This document shows positions 32,421 through 42,898 of a stretch of 64,000 bases of DNA, piece after piece. The stretch's first letter is position 1; each line of letters opens with the position of its first letter. Position numbers and translations under genes: made by a program. The notes under the pieces were generated by a model. The model was given only the letters and a program-made list of their open reading frames with translations, did no database searches and was not told where the DNA came from. This DNA is from Sthenelais limicola (lineage: Eukaryota > Annelida > Polychaeta > Phyllodocida > Sigalionidae), in assembly GCA_942159475.1 (NCBI GenBank), contig OW804096.1, forward strand, positions 137,215,791 to 137,279,790, written 5' to 3'.

Positions 32421-33239
32421 TGTAATGATAAGGTCTTTAAATTGTCTATATTAAAATAAGTTCAACATGTGAGAGTACGGGGATAGCTCTAGCACAGTCA
32501 GACTATTATGCGATCTGTTCAGGTTTTAAAATACTAAGGGGCACATACTAAAGATGGTGAGTTCCAGCATGGCTATTGTCAGTAAAAATGCAGAGAAACA
32601 AAACACAGGTGAAGGCAAAGAAAAACTCACAAGTAATGAAATCCAGTTTGTAATAAAGTGGCACTATGGATGGTTTTGTACAGGTCAGCCCAGTCACAAA
32701 GATGAGAGTCAAACACACAAGTAGCAGAGTAAGTCCTTATATGAGAGTAAGTCTCTCTCTCCAAGTACAAAATGTCAAGTAAAAGTCCAGAGTCCAGTGG
32801 TATGTAAGGTAAGTCCAGAGTTTCTAACTCTCACTGAAGCTGCCACAATAATATCTGAGGAGCCTCCCAACCTCCAGGGCTCTTATAGGTTCCCCTAGGA
32901 TTCTGGGAAGAACCCCTCATTTCCAAAAGGCCAACCTGCACAAAAACCAGTAACCCTTTGTTTTATTATCCTAGAAGACCAAATTTAGCGGGAAAATACA
33001 GGGATTGCCAAGTAATGGTTGAGCCTACATGGCTGTCAACGGCCGACGGGAGGCGCCTGACAGGATGGCTTACATAAACACTGTTGTTATTACAGGCCAG
33101 CGACCTCCGTCCTGCCTTCAACGGTTATTTTACACAAGCTTATGTAGAGATGAGAACATTGCAAAGAAAGAATTCATGAACTTTAGAAATATCAGAAATT
33201 GATTAAATATACAGAGAATCGTTAAGTATTATCTTAACA
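32421..33239 (-). repeat. 5' LTR of the Gypsy element
   Basis: 819 bp, TG...CA, indistinguishable by eye from 23577-24395. It carries the promoter predicted at 32856-32887. Confidence 0.97.
32852..32887 (-). promoter_or_regulatory. Predicted LTR promoter
   Basis: In element sense TATAAG (32887-32882) is followed about 30 bases later by TCAGAT (from 32858), which fits a TATA box and initiator. A second CATATAAGG occurs further downstream. Not tested. Confidence 0.45.
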
Positions 33240-33760
33240 CATAGCTTGTGTATATAAACGACCCTTAAAATCCAAATGCATGATGGTATAGATTAAATTG
33301 TCTTTAAAGGAAACATGTAAAAAAACATGGCTATTTACATGATATCACTGTTCAATATTACATGCTGTACATAGCATTTAGCTTTTACACTGACATAGAA
33401 CTTATGGGTCAGATTTTCAGAAAATGTACAATTCGCCTTTACCAATCCTCTCAAATAACCCACATTTAAGACAAAAATGAGCTTCAAAATGCAATTTAAC
33501 ATAACAGAACTGATACGTTAAATCAATGCGATACCAAATATACTCAGATATACCCGGTATTCTTCATTTTTTTAGCCAAATTTAGGAGAATTTCCTAAAT
33601 GTGTAGAGCTGCCAATTGTACATTTTCTGAAAATCTGACCCATATACTCAAATCAATACATGAAGGAACAAAATGACTAGGTTTTACTATTGCACTGACG
33701 TACAACTCCCAAAATTTCACGCGAAGCATGATTCAAAATGGCGGACATGTAATTCCCCTG
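33240..33760 (-). mobile_element. Family C element, right portion, split by two insertions
   Basis: 33240-33400 continues the family C copy interrupted by the Gypsy element (CATAGCTTGTGTATA, then AAATGCATGATGG, GAAACATGTAAA). After the MITE at 33405-33642 its last part resumes and ends ATTCAAAATGGCGG then ATGTAATTCCCCTGTTG. The nested order gives relative ages: C oldest, then A and the Gypsy element. Confidence 0.65.
33405..33642 (-). mobile_element. Family A MITE, A2 subtype
   Basis: Full length, inserted in a family C element. Confidence 0.92.
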
Positions 33761-33912
33761 TTGAGATTAGGCTACTTAGGCTATTGACGTTAGAGCATTT
33801 ATAAATAGTCCACGCTGAACATGGCATGTTTTCTATAGATTTTACACTGCATCATTAGTTATAATTCCATGCGAATCTTGATTCAAAATGGCGGCTATGC
33901 AAGTCCCCTATT
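33761..33912 (-). mobile_element. Family C element, right part
   Basis: Contains CACGCTGAACATGGCATG and ends GGCGGCTATGCAAGTCCCCTATT. Confidence 0.72.
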
Positions 33913-34149
33913 CTTTCCCTCAAACTTATACAGCAGGGCCCTGGCCCCAGTTCTCTTTGTATGCCTCAATAATTGACTAGATATTTTTCAAAAGCATAAA
34001 TATGTATTTGTAATCACAAGAGAGATATATCCTCTCAATCAAACGTAAACCTTCCTTAATCGAGACCTTATTTAACCAAAAGCAAATAAAAGGCAATAAC
34101 AGTTACAATAATCGTAATTCACTGATGTTGAAATGGACCAAGAGACCGG
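33913..34149. other. Downstream region of the bHLH gene
   Basis: AT-rich. No canonical AATAAA in gene sense was found in the 240 bp after the stop codon. Confidence 0.4.
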
Positions 34150-34854
34150 TCAGGTATAATAAGGGTAGCCGGCACCTTCCTGCTCCTCTCCCCGGCCCAG
34201 GCTCGGAGACTTCATCGGTAACAACCTGACCTCGTTAGGACTGACGCCATTTAGCACGTCCGACATGAACGCTATGTACGTCAGCGCAAGACGTAACGTC
34301 TCGATGCGTGACAACTTCTTCTCGTACGAGAACGTCGGCAGCGATCGTCTGAGCAAGTCAAATGAATCGTTCAGACTCATCATTCGCTTTCGTTCGCGAA
34401 TATTCGCTGCTTTCCGTTGATCAAACGTTATAACTCGCTTTCTTTTGCTGTTTTTCTGTCGGGAGTGGTGGGCCGTTGCATGTGTGTTGTTTTCATAACT
34501 GCCCACCATTCCGGAATGCATGTTTTCTTGTCCGATACACTCGTGGTCCTCTCCGACTTGATGCCGGCAGTCAAGCCCATAGAAATAAGGATGGTGAATT
34601 TCTTGTGGTGGGAGTGGAGCTTGTTTCTCATAATGGTGGACATTGTCATAGCCAGAACTTTCCGACGATGACGCGTCTGCAATAACTAAAGCATTTCCGT
34701 GATACACTGGATGTTCCGTTTGACTGACGTCATAAGCCGGATATGACATCATGTCATGGCGAATTCCGGTTGGATTGTCTGGTGGTTGATAAGGCACATC
34801 TTTGTTGTACGCGTTCTCGGGTATATCCTCCTCTTTGCACGAATGCCCTGGCAT
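34150..34854 (-). CDS. Fer3/FERD3L-like bHLH transcription factor
   Basis: 234 aa, single open exon. The ATG at 34854 has an A at -3; the frame continues 13 codons upstream without another ATG. Residues ~145-201 form a full bHLH domain: basic region [11 protein letters not shown] with the E-box-contacting glutamate, helix 1 [14 protein letters not shown], loop TFSYEKKLS, helix 2 [19 protein letters not shown]. The RKRVI lead-in, the NIRERKRM basic region and the [15 protein letters not shown] segment are characteristic of the Fer3 group (near Ptf1a and Nato3) within class A bHLH. Such proteins bind CANNTG sites as heterodimers with E proteins and act in neural and endodermal cell specification in other animals. 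The N-terminal 140 residues are Tyr/His-rich and unordered, the C-terminus ends YPYYT. Orthology to Fer3 itself rather than a close relative is inferred. Confidence 0.88.
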   Translation of the reverse strand: MPGHSCKEEDIPENAYNKDVPYQPPDNPTGIRHDMMSYPAYDVSQTEHPVYHGNALVIADASSSESSGYDNVHHYEKQAPLPPQEIHHPYFYGLDCRHQVGEDHECIGQENMHSGMVGSYENNTHATAHHSRQKNSKRKRVITFDQRKAANIRERKRMMSLNDSFDLLRRSLPTFSYEKKLSRIETLRLALTYIAFMSDVLNGVSPNEVRLLPMKSPSLGRGEEQEGAGYPYYT

Positions 34855-34880
34855 GATTTCCAACCCAGAAATAATGCAGT

Positions 34881-35070
34881 TATATGAGTTCAAAATGTCG
34901 TCTGCTAGTTATATGAGATCAAAATGTCGTCTGCTAGTTATATGAGATCAAAATGTCGTCTGAAACCCAGAAATGATGCAGTTTGATTTGTCACAATGTT
35001 TAGATCAAAATGTGGTCTGCTGTGAAACGTGGTCTGCTGTAAATAAATAAAAATGTCGTCTGCTATGAAA
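34881..35070. repeat. 29-bp tandem repeat just upstream of the bHLH start
   Basis: ATGAGATCAAAATGTCGTCT recurs at 29-bp spacing (34881, 34910, 34939) and AAATGTCGTCTGCT recurs more loosely to about 35070. It begins 27 bp upstream of the ATG, so it lies in the 5' UTR or core promoter. In gene sense each unit carries AGCAGACGACATTTTGA. Confidence 0.8.
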
Positions 35071-35616
35071 ACGTAACTTCCTTTCCGATCTGCTCTGTCT
35101 GAAAGAGCTGTTTCAGGCACAAACAAATGTCACGAATTATAAGGGAGTTTCACCCATTGTTTCAAAACAATTCTGCAACGATTTCCAATATAAACGTTCC
35201 TTTAAAACATATAATTCCAGTCTTTAAGCAGAGCAGAACCAACGACTATAGATACATATAGGCCTATATATCCGATTGCCTATGTCACGATGTCTGAGTA
35301 CACAAATGAACCAGGTATTGCACTCTCACATACATATATATCTGCACGCATGATATCAAACATATATTTTAATGTTGATGCATTAAATTAAGCTGTGGCA
35401 CACATGATACCTGTGTGGGTGCAATTCTGGCATTAATAAAACCAGCTGGTGCAAGAGGCAATACACTGGAGATGCTGGTCGATTCACACCGACATGAAAG
35501 TGATTAACTGACACACACAATGACAACACAGAGGTAGATAGGCAGGTAGGTAGATAGATAGGTAGATACTAGAATATACCTGCATCTCTTACATCTTATC
35601 TTTTGTGGATCCTTAA
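35071..35616. other. Presumed bHLH upstream region
   Basis: AT-rich with (TAGA/TAGG)n at 35530-35570. No TATA box at a convincing distance; no other gene seen. Confidence 0.35.
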
Positions 35617-35852
35617 TGGGGCAGATTCTCAGGAAATGTACAATTGGCAGCTCTACACATGTAGTAAATTCTGCTAAATTAGGCTGCAATTTGGTCAATA
35701 CTGGGTAAATTCGAGTATACTTGAAATTGCATTGGTTCTAGCAATCTGTTTGGTCAGGTTGAACTGTATTTTGAACTTTATGTTCCTCTGAAATTTGGGT
35801 TATTTGAGAGGATTGGCGAAGTTGAATTGTACATTTTCCGAAAATTTGACCC
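35617..35852 (+). mobile_element. Family A MITE, A1 subtype
   Basis: Full length, about 760 bp upstream of the bHLH start codon. Confidence 0.92.
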
Positions 35853-35861
35853 TAATAGTGT

Positions 35862-35898
35862 AGGGGAGAGGGGAGGGAGGGGAGGGAGGGGAGGGGGT
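35862..35898 (+). repeat. G-quadruplex-capable GGGA tract
   Basis: Seven runs of three to five Gs separated by one or two bases (GGGGAGAGGGGAGGGAGG, continuing). It lies about 1 kb upstream of the bHLH gene, on the opposite strand. Confidence 0.8.
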
Positions 35899-36523
35899 TG
35901 GATATGCGTTACCAGTTAGATCGACCATATAGATGCATTTCATTCTGTTTTATTATCTTTCGGTTTTTTTATTGTGAATTTTGTTCGGGCACTACATCAT
36001 ACCTCCATATTGCTTTGATCAGTAATTTGAAGGCGTGGAATAGTTTGATGTTAAATATTAGGAGAGAAAATGCAAAAATATCTGGGAAAAATACAAAAAT
36101 AGTAATTGTTATCTCTAGATTTCAAACTTTAGAACAGAGGATGAAAGATGATATAATGAGATATAAGGTAATATATTGGTAATATGTTTATAAGAACAAG
36201 ATAATTACCAAGTTTACCAGACTAGAGAATTAGCCATCTTCTAGCTGTAGTTTCTCGTTTACGTTTGGATGATTTCATATAGAAAATAAAGAGAAATAGT
36301 TATTCTCCTTTTATCCGATATCTATGGTACTTTGGTAGTCCCAAGGTGATTTCCTAGCTATACACGTGGAAAACGGTGAAACATCGGCCGAGATACGCAC
36401 TCCTTTCATTCAGTCATACCTGATTATGTTTACTATAGAATACACAGATGTCAACGATTGAGAGGGTAACATTAGATCGTACATATTTACATATATATTG
36501 GCTTCAAGGTTGTTTTCCTATTT
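35899..36523. other. No gene seen
   Basis: AT-rich, only short ORFs. Confidence 0.35.
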
Positions 36524-36917
36524 GTTATGTGTTTCAGGAAAATGAGTCACAAGTCGCAAAAATTGGATTTTGAGATATCATCATATTTGAAATGATGAGA
36601 TCAAACCGAGTCTAATGATGGTGAACACTAGAACATCCAATAAGTGTTTCTATATTTTAAGTTTGATGTTTTTATTTTCGAAAAAAAATTGCAATATTTT
36701 TGGGTGGAAATTTACTAGTTAAGCAGCTAAATATATTATATGAAATGACTGGGATATATTAAATACACTGACTTGAAATTTAGTAGATGTATTGATGCTA
36801 CGAAAAGCGTTAAGCACTCCAATGATGAGAACATATCAACTAAGACATCTTGTGAAAAAAAACACTTTGATGAATATAATTTGTGCGACTTGTGTCTCGT
36901 TTTCCTGAAACACATAA
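36524..36917. mobile_element. Family B element, full length
   Basis: Ends GTTATGTGTTTCAGG and CCTGAAACACATAAC are perfect mirrors, both with the same change from GTGATG, so the copy probably transposed as this variant. Confidence 0.93.
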
Positions 36918-36965
36918 CATTTGGGCTATGTAAAAGGCATTACACGCCTCTGAATATCTGCTATA

Positions 36966-37201
36966 TGGGTGAAATCGGCAGAAAATGCACAATTCAACTT
37001 CACCAATCCTCTCAAAAAACCCAAATTTCAGACGAAAATAAAGTTCAAAATACAGTTCAACCTAACCCAACAGATTGCTAGATTCAATGCAAGGCCGAAT
37101 ATACTCGAATTTACCTAGTGTTTGCCATTTGTCAGTCTAATTTAGCAGAATTAATAAATGTATAGAGCTGCCAATTGTACATTTTCTGAAAATCTGACCC
37201 A
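36966..37201 (-). mobile_element. Family A MITE, A1/A4 mosaic, mixed termini
   Basis: Left half like A1 (AGATTGCTAGATTC), right part like A4 (GCCATTTGTCAGTC). Left end TGGGTGAAATCGGCAG, right end CTGAAAATCTGACCCA. Confidence 0.9.
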
Positions 37202-37300
37202 TATACATTGACTCTCATTATGACATCATAAAGGCAACACTTGAGAATAGCCCTGATGGACACAGCGTATTTACATATGGTCCTATTAAATGTATTGACC

Positions 37301-38029
37301 TTAAAGGCTGGGTTCCATTGGCCAGCTACTCCTCCCGCTACTCCTCCCACTACATTGACAGTCTATTGCTCCTGCTTCTTTAGAAGTGGGAGCAAGCAAC
37401 TACGCTTTGAAAATGCTCCAAAAGAAGCGAGAAGTAACATGGCTTTGTAGCGGGGTCCAATAGCACCCATCCCCGTTACTCTCCCGCTTCTGCTCCCGCT
37501 TCTGCTCCCACTTCTTTAAGCAAGAAGCGGGAGCAGAAGCCAGCTACTACCGGCTACTACTCCCACTACTCCTCCCACTACTTTGATAGTCTATTGCTCC
37601 CACTTCTTTAGAAGCGGGAGCAAGCAATTGAATGTAGCCGGAATGGACGCTACTGGGACGTTACTTCCACCGCTACTTCTAACACTACTCAGAAATGTGA
37701 GCAGACAACATTTTATTTTCACATTGAAATGAACACATCAAGTATTGTGAGGGTAATGTAGAGTGGTGCCATTGCCCCGCTTCAGCTCCCACTAAGTCCT
37801 GTTACTTTGGCTACAAAGTAGCAGCCATTAAATATCAAACATGTTTGATAGAAGCGGGAGCACTCTAAGTTTCGAAAATCGGCCAAAAGAAGCAGGAAGT
37901 AGCATGGCTATGTAGTGGGGGCCAATAGCATCCATCCCCGTTACTCTCCTGCTACTGCTCACGCTTCTTTAAGCAAGAAGCAGGAGCAGAAGCAGGAGAA
38001 GTAGCCGAGCAGTGGAACCCAACATTTAA
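37301..38029. mobile_element. TTAA-flanked fold-back element
   Basis: Both ends start at TTAA (37301-37304, 38026-38029). The inverted ends are TTAAAGGCTGGGTTCCATTG and TTAAATGTTGGGTTCCACTG. TTAA targets are the hallmark of piggyBac-type transposition; the family is inferred from that alone. The interior is packed with CTCCCGCTTCT / AGAAGCGGGAG motifs in both orientations and contains an internal direct repeat of about 150-190 bp (37395-37545 with 37860-38010). Non-coding. Confidence 0.85.
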
Positions 38030-38470
38030 TTGAAATAATAAAAAATAAAAATATACAACTTTAAGAATAGTTTGAAGTCATTGTATGTAACTTTGCATCC
38101 TCTAGGGGCATGGGCACTCGGTGTAGGCTTTTTACTTGTTTTCTGTTTTTATTTTTCTGTTTTTATTTAGTTTGGATCAATCATTGCCTGAGGCCAGCTA
38201 CAGCTGCTGCATCCAACACTAAGCCTCTGCAAAGTAATATAATTATTCATCCTTATTTACTGAAAGCTTCACTCTCACCTAACGTCGGTTCAAAAACGAA
38301 AGAATTTCTACTTTTTGTTCCCTTCTTTTCCACCTCATCTATAAATCATTTGACAAAAATTCTGGAGGATTTTGTTCAGTTGTTTTTGCTACAGCGCCTC
38401 TAAAACGTGCGATGACTTCAATTATTATTATCGCTCACTGGCGGCAGTTTTCTCTTGGTGATTAGGCTTC
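38030..38470. other. Mostly empty; one doubtful ORF
   Basis: A 97-codon frame at 38110-38403 (plus) begins with a hydrophobic segment (LFTCFLFLFFCFYLVW) arising from TTTTTATTT-rich sequence. Probably chance; no family recognised. Confidence 0.3.
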
Positions 38471-38745
38471 AAATTCTTGTATAAACATAAAATAGCAGCA
38501 GAATATTGATAAATCCAGTCCTATAAATCATAATATGAGTAACTCTTGTATAAACATATATATAACAGCAGCAGAATATTGATGAATTCAGTTCTATAAG
38601 TCATAATATGAGTAACTCTTGTATAAACATATAACAGCAGCTGAATATTGATGAATTCAGTCCTATTTATAAGTCATGATAATTTTTATGAGTCAATCTG
38701 GTGAGATTTGTTTTGTTATAATAGCTGAGAATGCAGCTTTAACCA
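38471..38745 (-). repeat. Family H element with three 69-bp units
   Basis: Reverse complement of the array at 53.7 kb. Units of 69-73 bp (AGCAGAATATTGATGAATTC) are followed by TAGCTGAGAATGCAGCTTTA, the reverse complement of the family H head. Confidence 0.85.
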
Positions 38746-38775
38746 TGGACTCCTTATGAAACAAGCCTGGGATTC

Positions 38776-38980
38776 AGCCTAGGCTCAAACCTTTGTGAGT
38801 CCCTTCAAACTGAGGGAAAGCCTCTCACTCCAAACCGAAAAGTGCCATTATAATTCCATCAGTACCGCAAAATGTCATCTTAATCATATTTCTGGGCTAG
38901 GATAGTAATTAGCGCAGTAGGCGTCCAATCACTGACATATCATTCTATCTGACGTAAAGGCTTTGAGCCTAGACTGGGAT
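38776..38980 (+). repeat. Family F repeat with tRNA-Met-like end
   Basis: Shares about 200 bp with 44155-44360 (CTTCAAACTGAGGGAAAGCC, AAGTGCCATTATAATTCCAT). Near its right end TAGCGCAGTAGG (38910-38921) matches a pol III A box exactly, and GGCTTTGAGCC further on is B-box-like. The stretch resembles elongator tRNA-Met. Confidence 0.75.
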
Positions 38981-38984
38981 ACTA

Positions 38985-39213
38985 GGGTCAGATTTTCAGA
39001 AAATGTACAGCTGGCAGCTCCACATAATTAGTAATTAATTCTGCTAAAAAAAGGATATATTTGGGGTATATCTGAGTATAGTTGGTATCGCATTGATTTA
39101 AAGTATCAGTTCTGTTATGTTAAACTACATTTTGAAGCTCATTTTTGTCTTAAATGTGGGTTATTTGAGAGGATTGGTGAAGGCGAATTGTACATTTTCT
39201 GACAATCTGACCC
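38985..39213 (+). mobile_element. Family A MITE, A2 subtype
   Basis: Full length with a few indels near the left end. Confidence 0.92.
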
Positions 39214-39614
39214 ATTAGTCCCCATTTCTCCGGCCCCTCCCAATAAATCCCCAGGTGATTTACTGCCCATTTCACGTGACATATCTATGGCCGACACAGC
39301 TGCTGTTCGGACTGGCCAATTATCCATCAACTAGATCTTAATCAAAATCTCTTATTTTGGTATAAATTATGACAACAAAAACATTTATTTGTAAGTTATG
39401 GTGAAGTACTGACATTCTGTACCCTAGATCTCCGGCCATCAGTGTGCTAATTTCTTGCATGAAGGTGAAAAGAAAAACTGCTCTCAAAGACGTGCACGTG
39501 GAATTCGGGCAACGTGTAAAAACAACGTCATTGAAGGAAGTTTTTTTTTCATTTGAATTTTGACTGTAATTAGATATGATGGTCTTTAATTGAAATAAAA
39601 AGAAGATTCTTGTT
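39214..39614. other. No gene seen
   Basis: No supportable ORF or repeat. Confidence 0.35.
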
Positions 39615-39738
39615 GCATTGATTCAGGGAATCTTGTCCGTTATTTTGAACTGTAATTTGAGCTTTATTTGCGTCTTAAACTTGAGTAATTTGAGAGGATT
39701 GGTGAAGGCGAACTGGACATTCTCTGACGATCTGACCC
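39615..39738 (+). mobile_element. Family A MITE, right half
   Basis: Retains GAACTGTAATTTGAGC to the terminal CTGACGATCTGACCCA. Confidence 0.82.
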
Positions 39739-40096
39739 ACTGTACCCTCTGTGTAATACACAGATCTTCCCGATATTCCGGAACAGAAATAAAAGGGTGG
39801 ATATACAGAATACAGATTACAAAATACTAGATATAACATTACATGCTAAAGATTCATATCATCTCAGCGCTAGGCCTAATCCAGTCTTTAGATATACATT
39901 GATATACACTTCTACACATCATTTTTATGAAGATTTATATAAAGTTTATCTTTTATCTATAGTAACAACTGTTCAGTATGTTCAAAATTGATAAAATTAC
40001 TAGTATTCCCATTATATTCTCTCAAAATGGTATAACCGCAACATTGCTTTACTAGATTTACATGTCCCGTTTTTGTTCTTAGGGTTACTCGGTTCT
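39739..40096. other. No gene seen
   Basis: AT-rich, no supportable feature. Confidence 0.35.
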
Positions 40097-40230
40097 TACT
40101 AATTTATACTCCATACTAATTTATACTCCATACTAATTTATACTCCATACTAATTTATACTCCATACTAATTTATACTCCATACTAATTTATACTCCATA
40201 CTAATTTATACTCCATACTAATTCATCTCA
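40097..40230. repeat. 17-bp tandem array, about 7.8 copies
   Basis: TACTAATTTATACTCCA repeated without differences until the last partial unit; perfect homogeneity implies recent expansion. Confidence 0.96.
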
Positions 40231-40705
40231 TTTGTATGAAATACTACGAAAATTACAAAAGAGCATATATATATATATATATTCAAGGTGGCTGAGTTAT
40301 TAATAGAAACACACTTCTTGTGTAATATAATAGACCCATGTTTTTATGCGCTCTTCAAAGCGAGGCTTGCGAGGGCATGCGCAATGACTCAATAAGAATT
40401 ATGCAAATGAGGCAGAATCTGGCGCGACGCGTGCCTCTTCATTGATGGAGGTTTGTGGCGGCAGCTTGCGCCGTCTGGGAAATCCATTTTATCATAACAA
40501 CAAAGACAGACTATTGTCAGGTGATTGATTGGGCTAGTGCGCAGATGCGGGAAACGGCCGGTAAATGGATATACAAGATATAATATATAATATACATACA
40601 TTATATACATAGAGTGCGTATTCTTGCTTGTGGCAACTGTATTGTCATGTTAATATGCTCTATATATTATGATGTATGATATATAGTGTAGTGTATGTGT
40701 GTGTA
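40231..40705. other. GC-rich island in AT-rich DNA, possible regulatory element
   Basis: 40370-40570 is rich in CG (GGCGCGACGCGTGCC) and carries TGACTCA (40385-40391) and an octamer ATGCAAAT (40401-40408). The rest is (TA)n. No gene identified. Confidence 0.3.
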
Positions 40706-40933
40706 GTTTTCAGAAAATATAAAATTCAACTTCGCCAATCTTCTCAAATAACCCAAATTTCAGACAAAAATAAAGTCCAAAATACAGTTCAACATAACCA
40801 AACAGATTGCTAGAATCAATGTAATGCCGAATATACTCAGATATACCAAGTATTGACTGTGCTTTAGTCAAATTTAGCAGAATTTCCTAAATGTGTTGAG
40901 CTGCAAATTGTACATTTTCTGTAAATCTGACCC
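40706..40933 (-). mobile_element. Family A MITE, A1-like, left end shortened
   Basis: Outer ~8 bases of the left terminus missing; right terminus CTGTAAATCTGACCCA. Confidence 0.87.
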
Positions 40934-41762
40934 ATATGTGTGTGTGGTTTTAGGGTTATCGTAGGGAGACATGCGAGTGCAGAAAGTTATATTATATATT
41001 TTTGTGTGTAAAGATCTTTATTTAGACATGGCTTTTACATTAACATATATATCTGTATTTTGTGTTTAAATATTTTTATACAGCAAAAAAAACTTATGTA
41101 ACGAGTACACTTTTTCTCAGTAGTCGCTGACTCTTACAAAATTCAATATTTCATCATAGAAAATTAGTGAATACATATAGTAATCCATATAATGAAATAT
41201 ACGATATGAAATAAGTAGAAATACAGATAGCTTAAAACCAACACCGACGCATCGTTCAAGTCATGACAGCCAATGTAGGTTTGTAATCTAAAGGACAAAT
41301 TTCAATAATATTCCATAATGTGTATCCACACAAGCAAGCAGCCTTTGGCCCTAGTCATCTGTATAGGGTCATCTCTAGTAATTGTCACAAACCACGGTTC
41401 ACCTGATGGTGATCTTCCACTCTTGCCTGAGTTCGGCCGGTAGTATTATGATACTACATACATGTATTATATATATATTATGTGTATAGTATAGTAGTGC
41501 CTTTTGTTTCCAAATAAACAATTTGTTTTTCCTCTGCAGAACACTTGTCAGGACATGAATTTTTAATGAAAAGAACAATTATATTGACAACTGACAATTA
41601 TATCTCCATAATAATTATTTTCTGTTTCTTTGAAATTACAGAAAATACAGGTACAATTGATATTAGAAGTTGATACAATCTTTCTCTATATTTACAGGTA
41701 TTCTAAGAAGGATGACCGGAGAAAGAGGCCAAACGTCCATTAACATAGAGACGGAAAAAAGG
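40934..41762. other. No gene seen
   Basis: AT-rich DNA with only short ORFs. Confidence 0.35.
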
Positions 41763-41842
41763 ACAAGATCGTCAGAAACTGCACAATCGGCAGCTCTACA
41801 CATTTAGTAAATTCTGCTAAATTAAGCTGAAAAATGATAGTT
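41763..41842 (+). mobile_element. Family A MITE, left third
   Basis: GATCGTCAGAAACTGCACAA to AAGCTGAAAAATGATAG, then truncated. Confidence 0.8.
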
Positions 41843-41946
41843 TCTGATAAAAGATAATGTTAAAATAAGTTATTGACTAAAAGCTGCTCGCACAAATAAT
41901 GATAAACCATCATTTTTACGACCAGCTAAATTAAGAATAACGTTAA

Positions 41947-42182
41947 TGGGTCAGATTTTCAGAAAATGTACAATTGGCAGCTGTACACATTTAGTAAATT
42001 CTGCTAAATCTGGCTGAAAAATGATGAATACTGGGTATATCTGAGTATATTTGGTATCGTATTGATTTAAAGTATCAGTTCTGATATGTTAAACTGCATA
42101 TTAAAGCCCATTTTTGTCCTAAATGTGGGTTATTTGAGAGGATTGGTGAAGGTAAATTGTGCATTTTCTGAAAATCTGACCC
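41947..42182 (+). mobile_element. Family A MITE, A2 subtype
   Basis: Full length; left flank TTAA, right flank TAATAAG. Confidence 0.92.
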
Positions 42183-42898
42183 TAATAAGAGGCGTCCTGG
42201 ACGCTTAATAAGTGAATATTCTTCTCTGTTATTCCCCTCTGTCCTTGTCACTATTTATTCAGAAATCTAAATAACATAGTTTGATTTGATTCCTTATAAC
42301 ATAGTTCTCTCTATATGTATAGTATAATCACAATATCTTACTTGGCAAATGAGAACTATCACGCATGTGAAACTTTGTCCAATAATTTTTTGGTAAATAG
42401 TTTTCTGTAGATTCTGCTATAGTTATAAAACGCCTTTCGTATATAAAAAGAAGAATTCTATAAAAAGTATAACATAAAAAGAAGAACACTGATATACAAC
42501 TTACATAAATCCATGCGAATGAAGATTTCGAGATTTAGAAACTATTTTATTCAGGTCTATTACATTTCCATACGTACAAGCATGAATTTTCTCAGGACAG
42601 CCTGCTTTAAACAATAGAAAAAGAGTTTGATCTTATACATTCGCTCTGTTTATAAATATACTATTATGATTACATTGACAAAATCATGTTAACATGTACA
42701 AAAGTTTTGAATTAATTCGTGAATATTTATCATCACACTAAATTACACAACATAAAATAGCCTAAGCATCCAATAATTAAAAACAAATATCCAGCTCATG
42801 TCACATACCATCTAATATGTATTGATAGGACAGAGAGTGGGTTAAAAACTAGTATTATACAGACAAAAAACAGACGCCGTGCTCTTACAGAGTAACCA
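42183..42898. other. No gene seen
   Basis: AT-rich; 42350-42400 shares a short segment with 18040-18075. Confidence 0.35.

Larger units (their letters stand above)
23577..33239 (-). mobile_element. Complete Ty3/Gypsy LTR retrotransposon
   Basis: A 9,663-bp element on the minus strand: 5' LTR (32421-33239), primer-binding-site candidate, gag, pol by -1 frameshift, 2.2 kb of 3' non-coding DNA, 3' LTR (23577-24395). Both LTRs are 819 bp, start TG and end CA, and look identical by eye. The 4-bp target duplication CATA is at 23573-23576 and 33240-33243. Pol order is protease, reverse transcriptase, RNase H, integrase, which places it in Ty3/Gypsy. All reading frames and catalytic residues appear intact, so it may still be active or have been so very recently. 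No envelope ORF. Confidence 0.97.

Noticed and set aside
38110..38403. 97-codon frame with a hydrophobic start as a small secreted protein
   Set aside because: The hydrophobic segment comes from T-rich simple sequence; no supporting signals or homology recognised.
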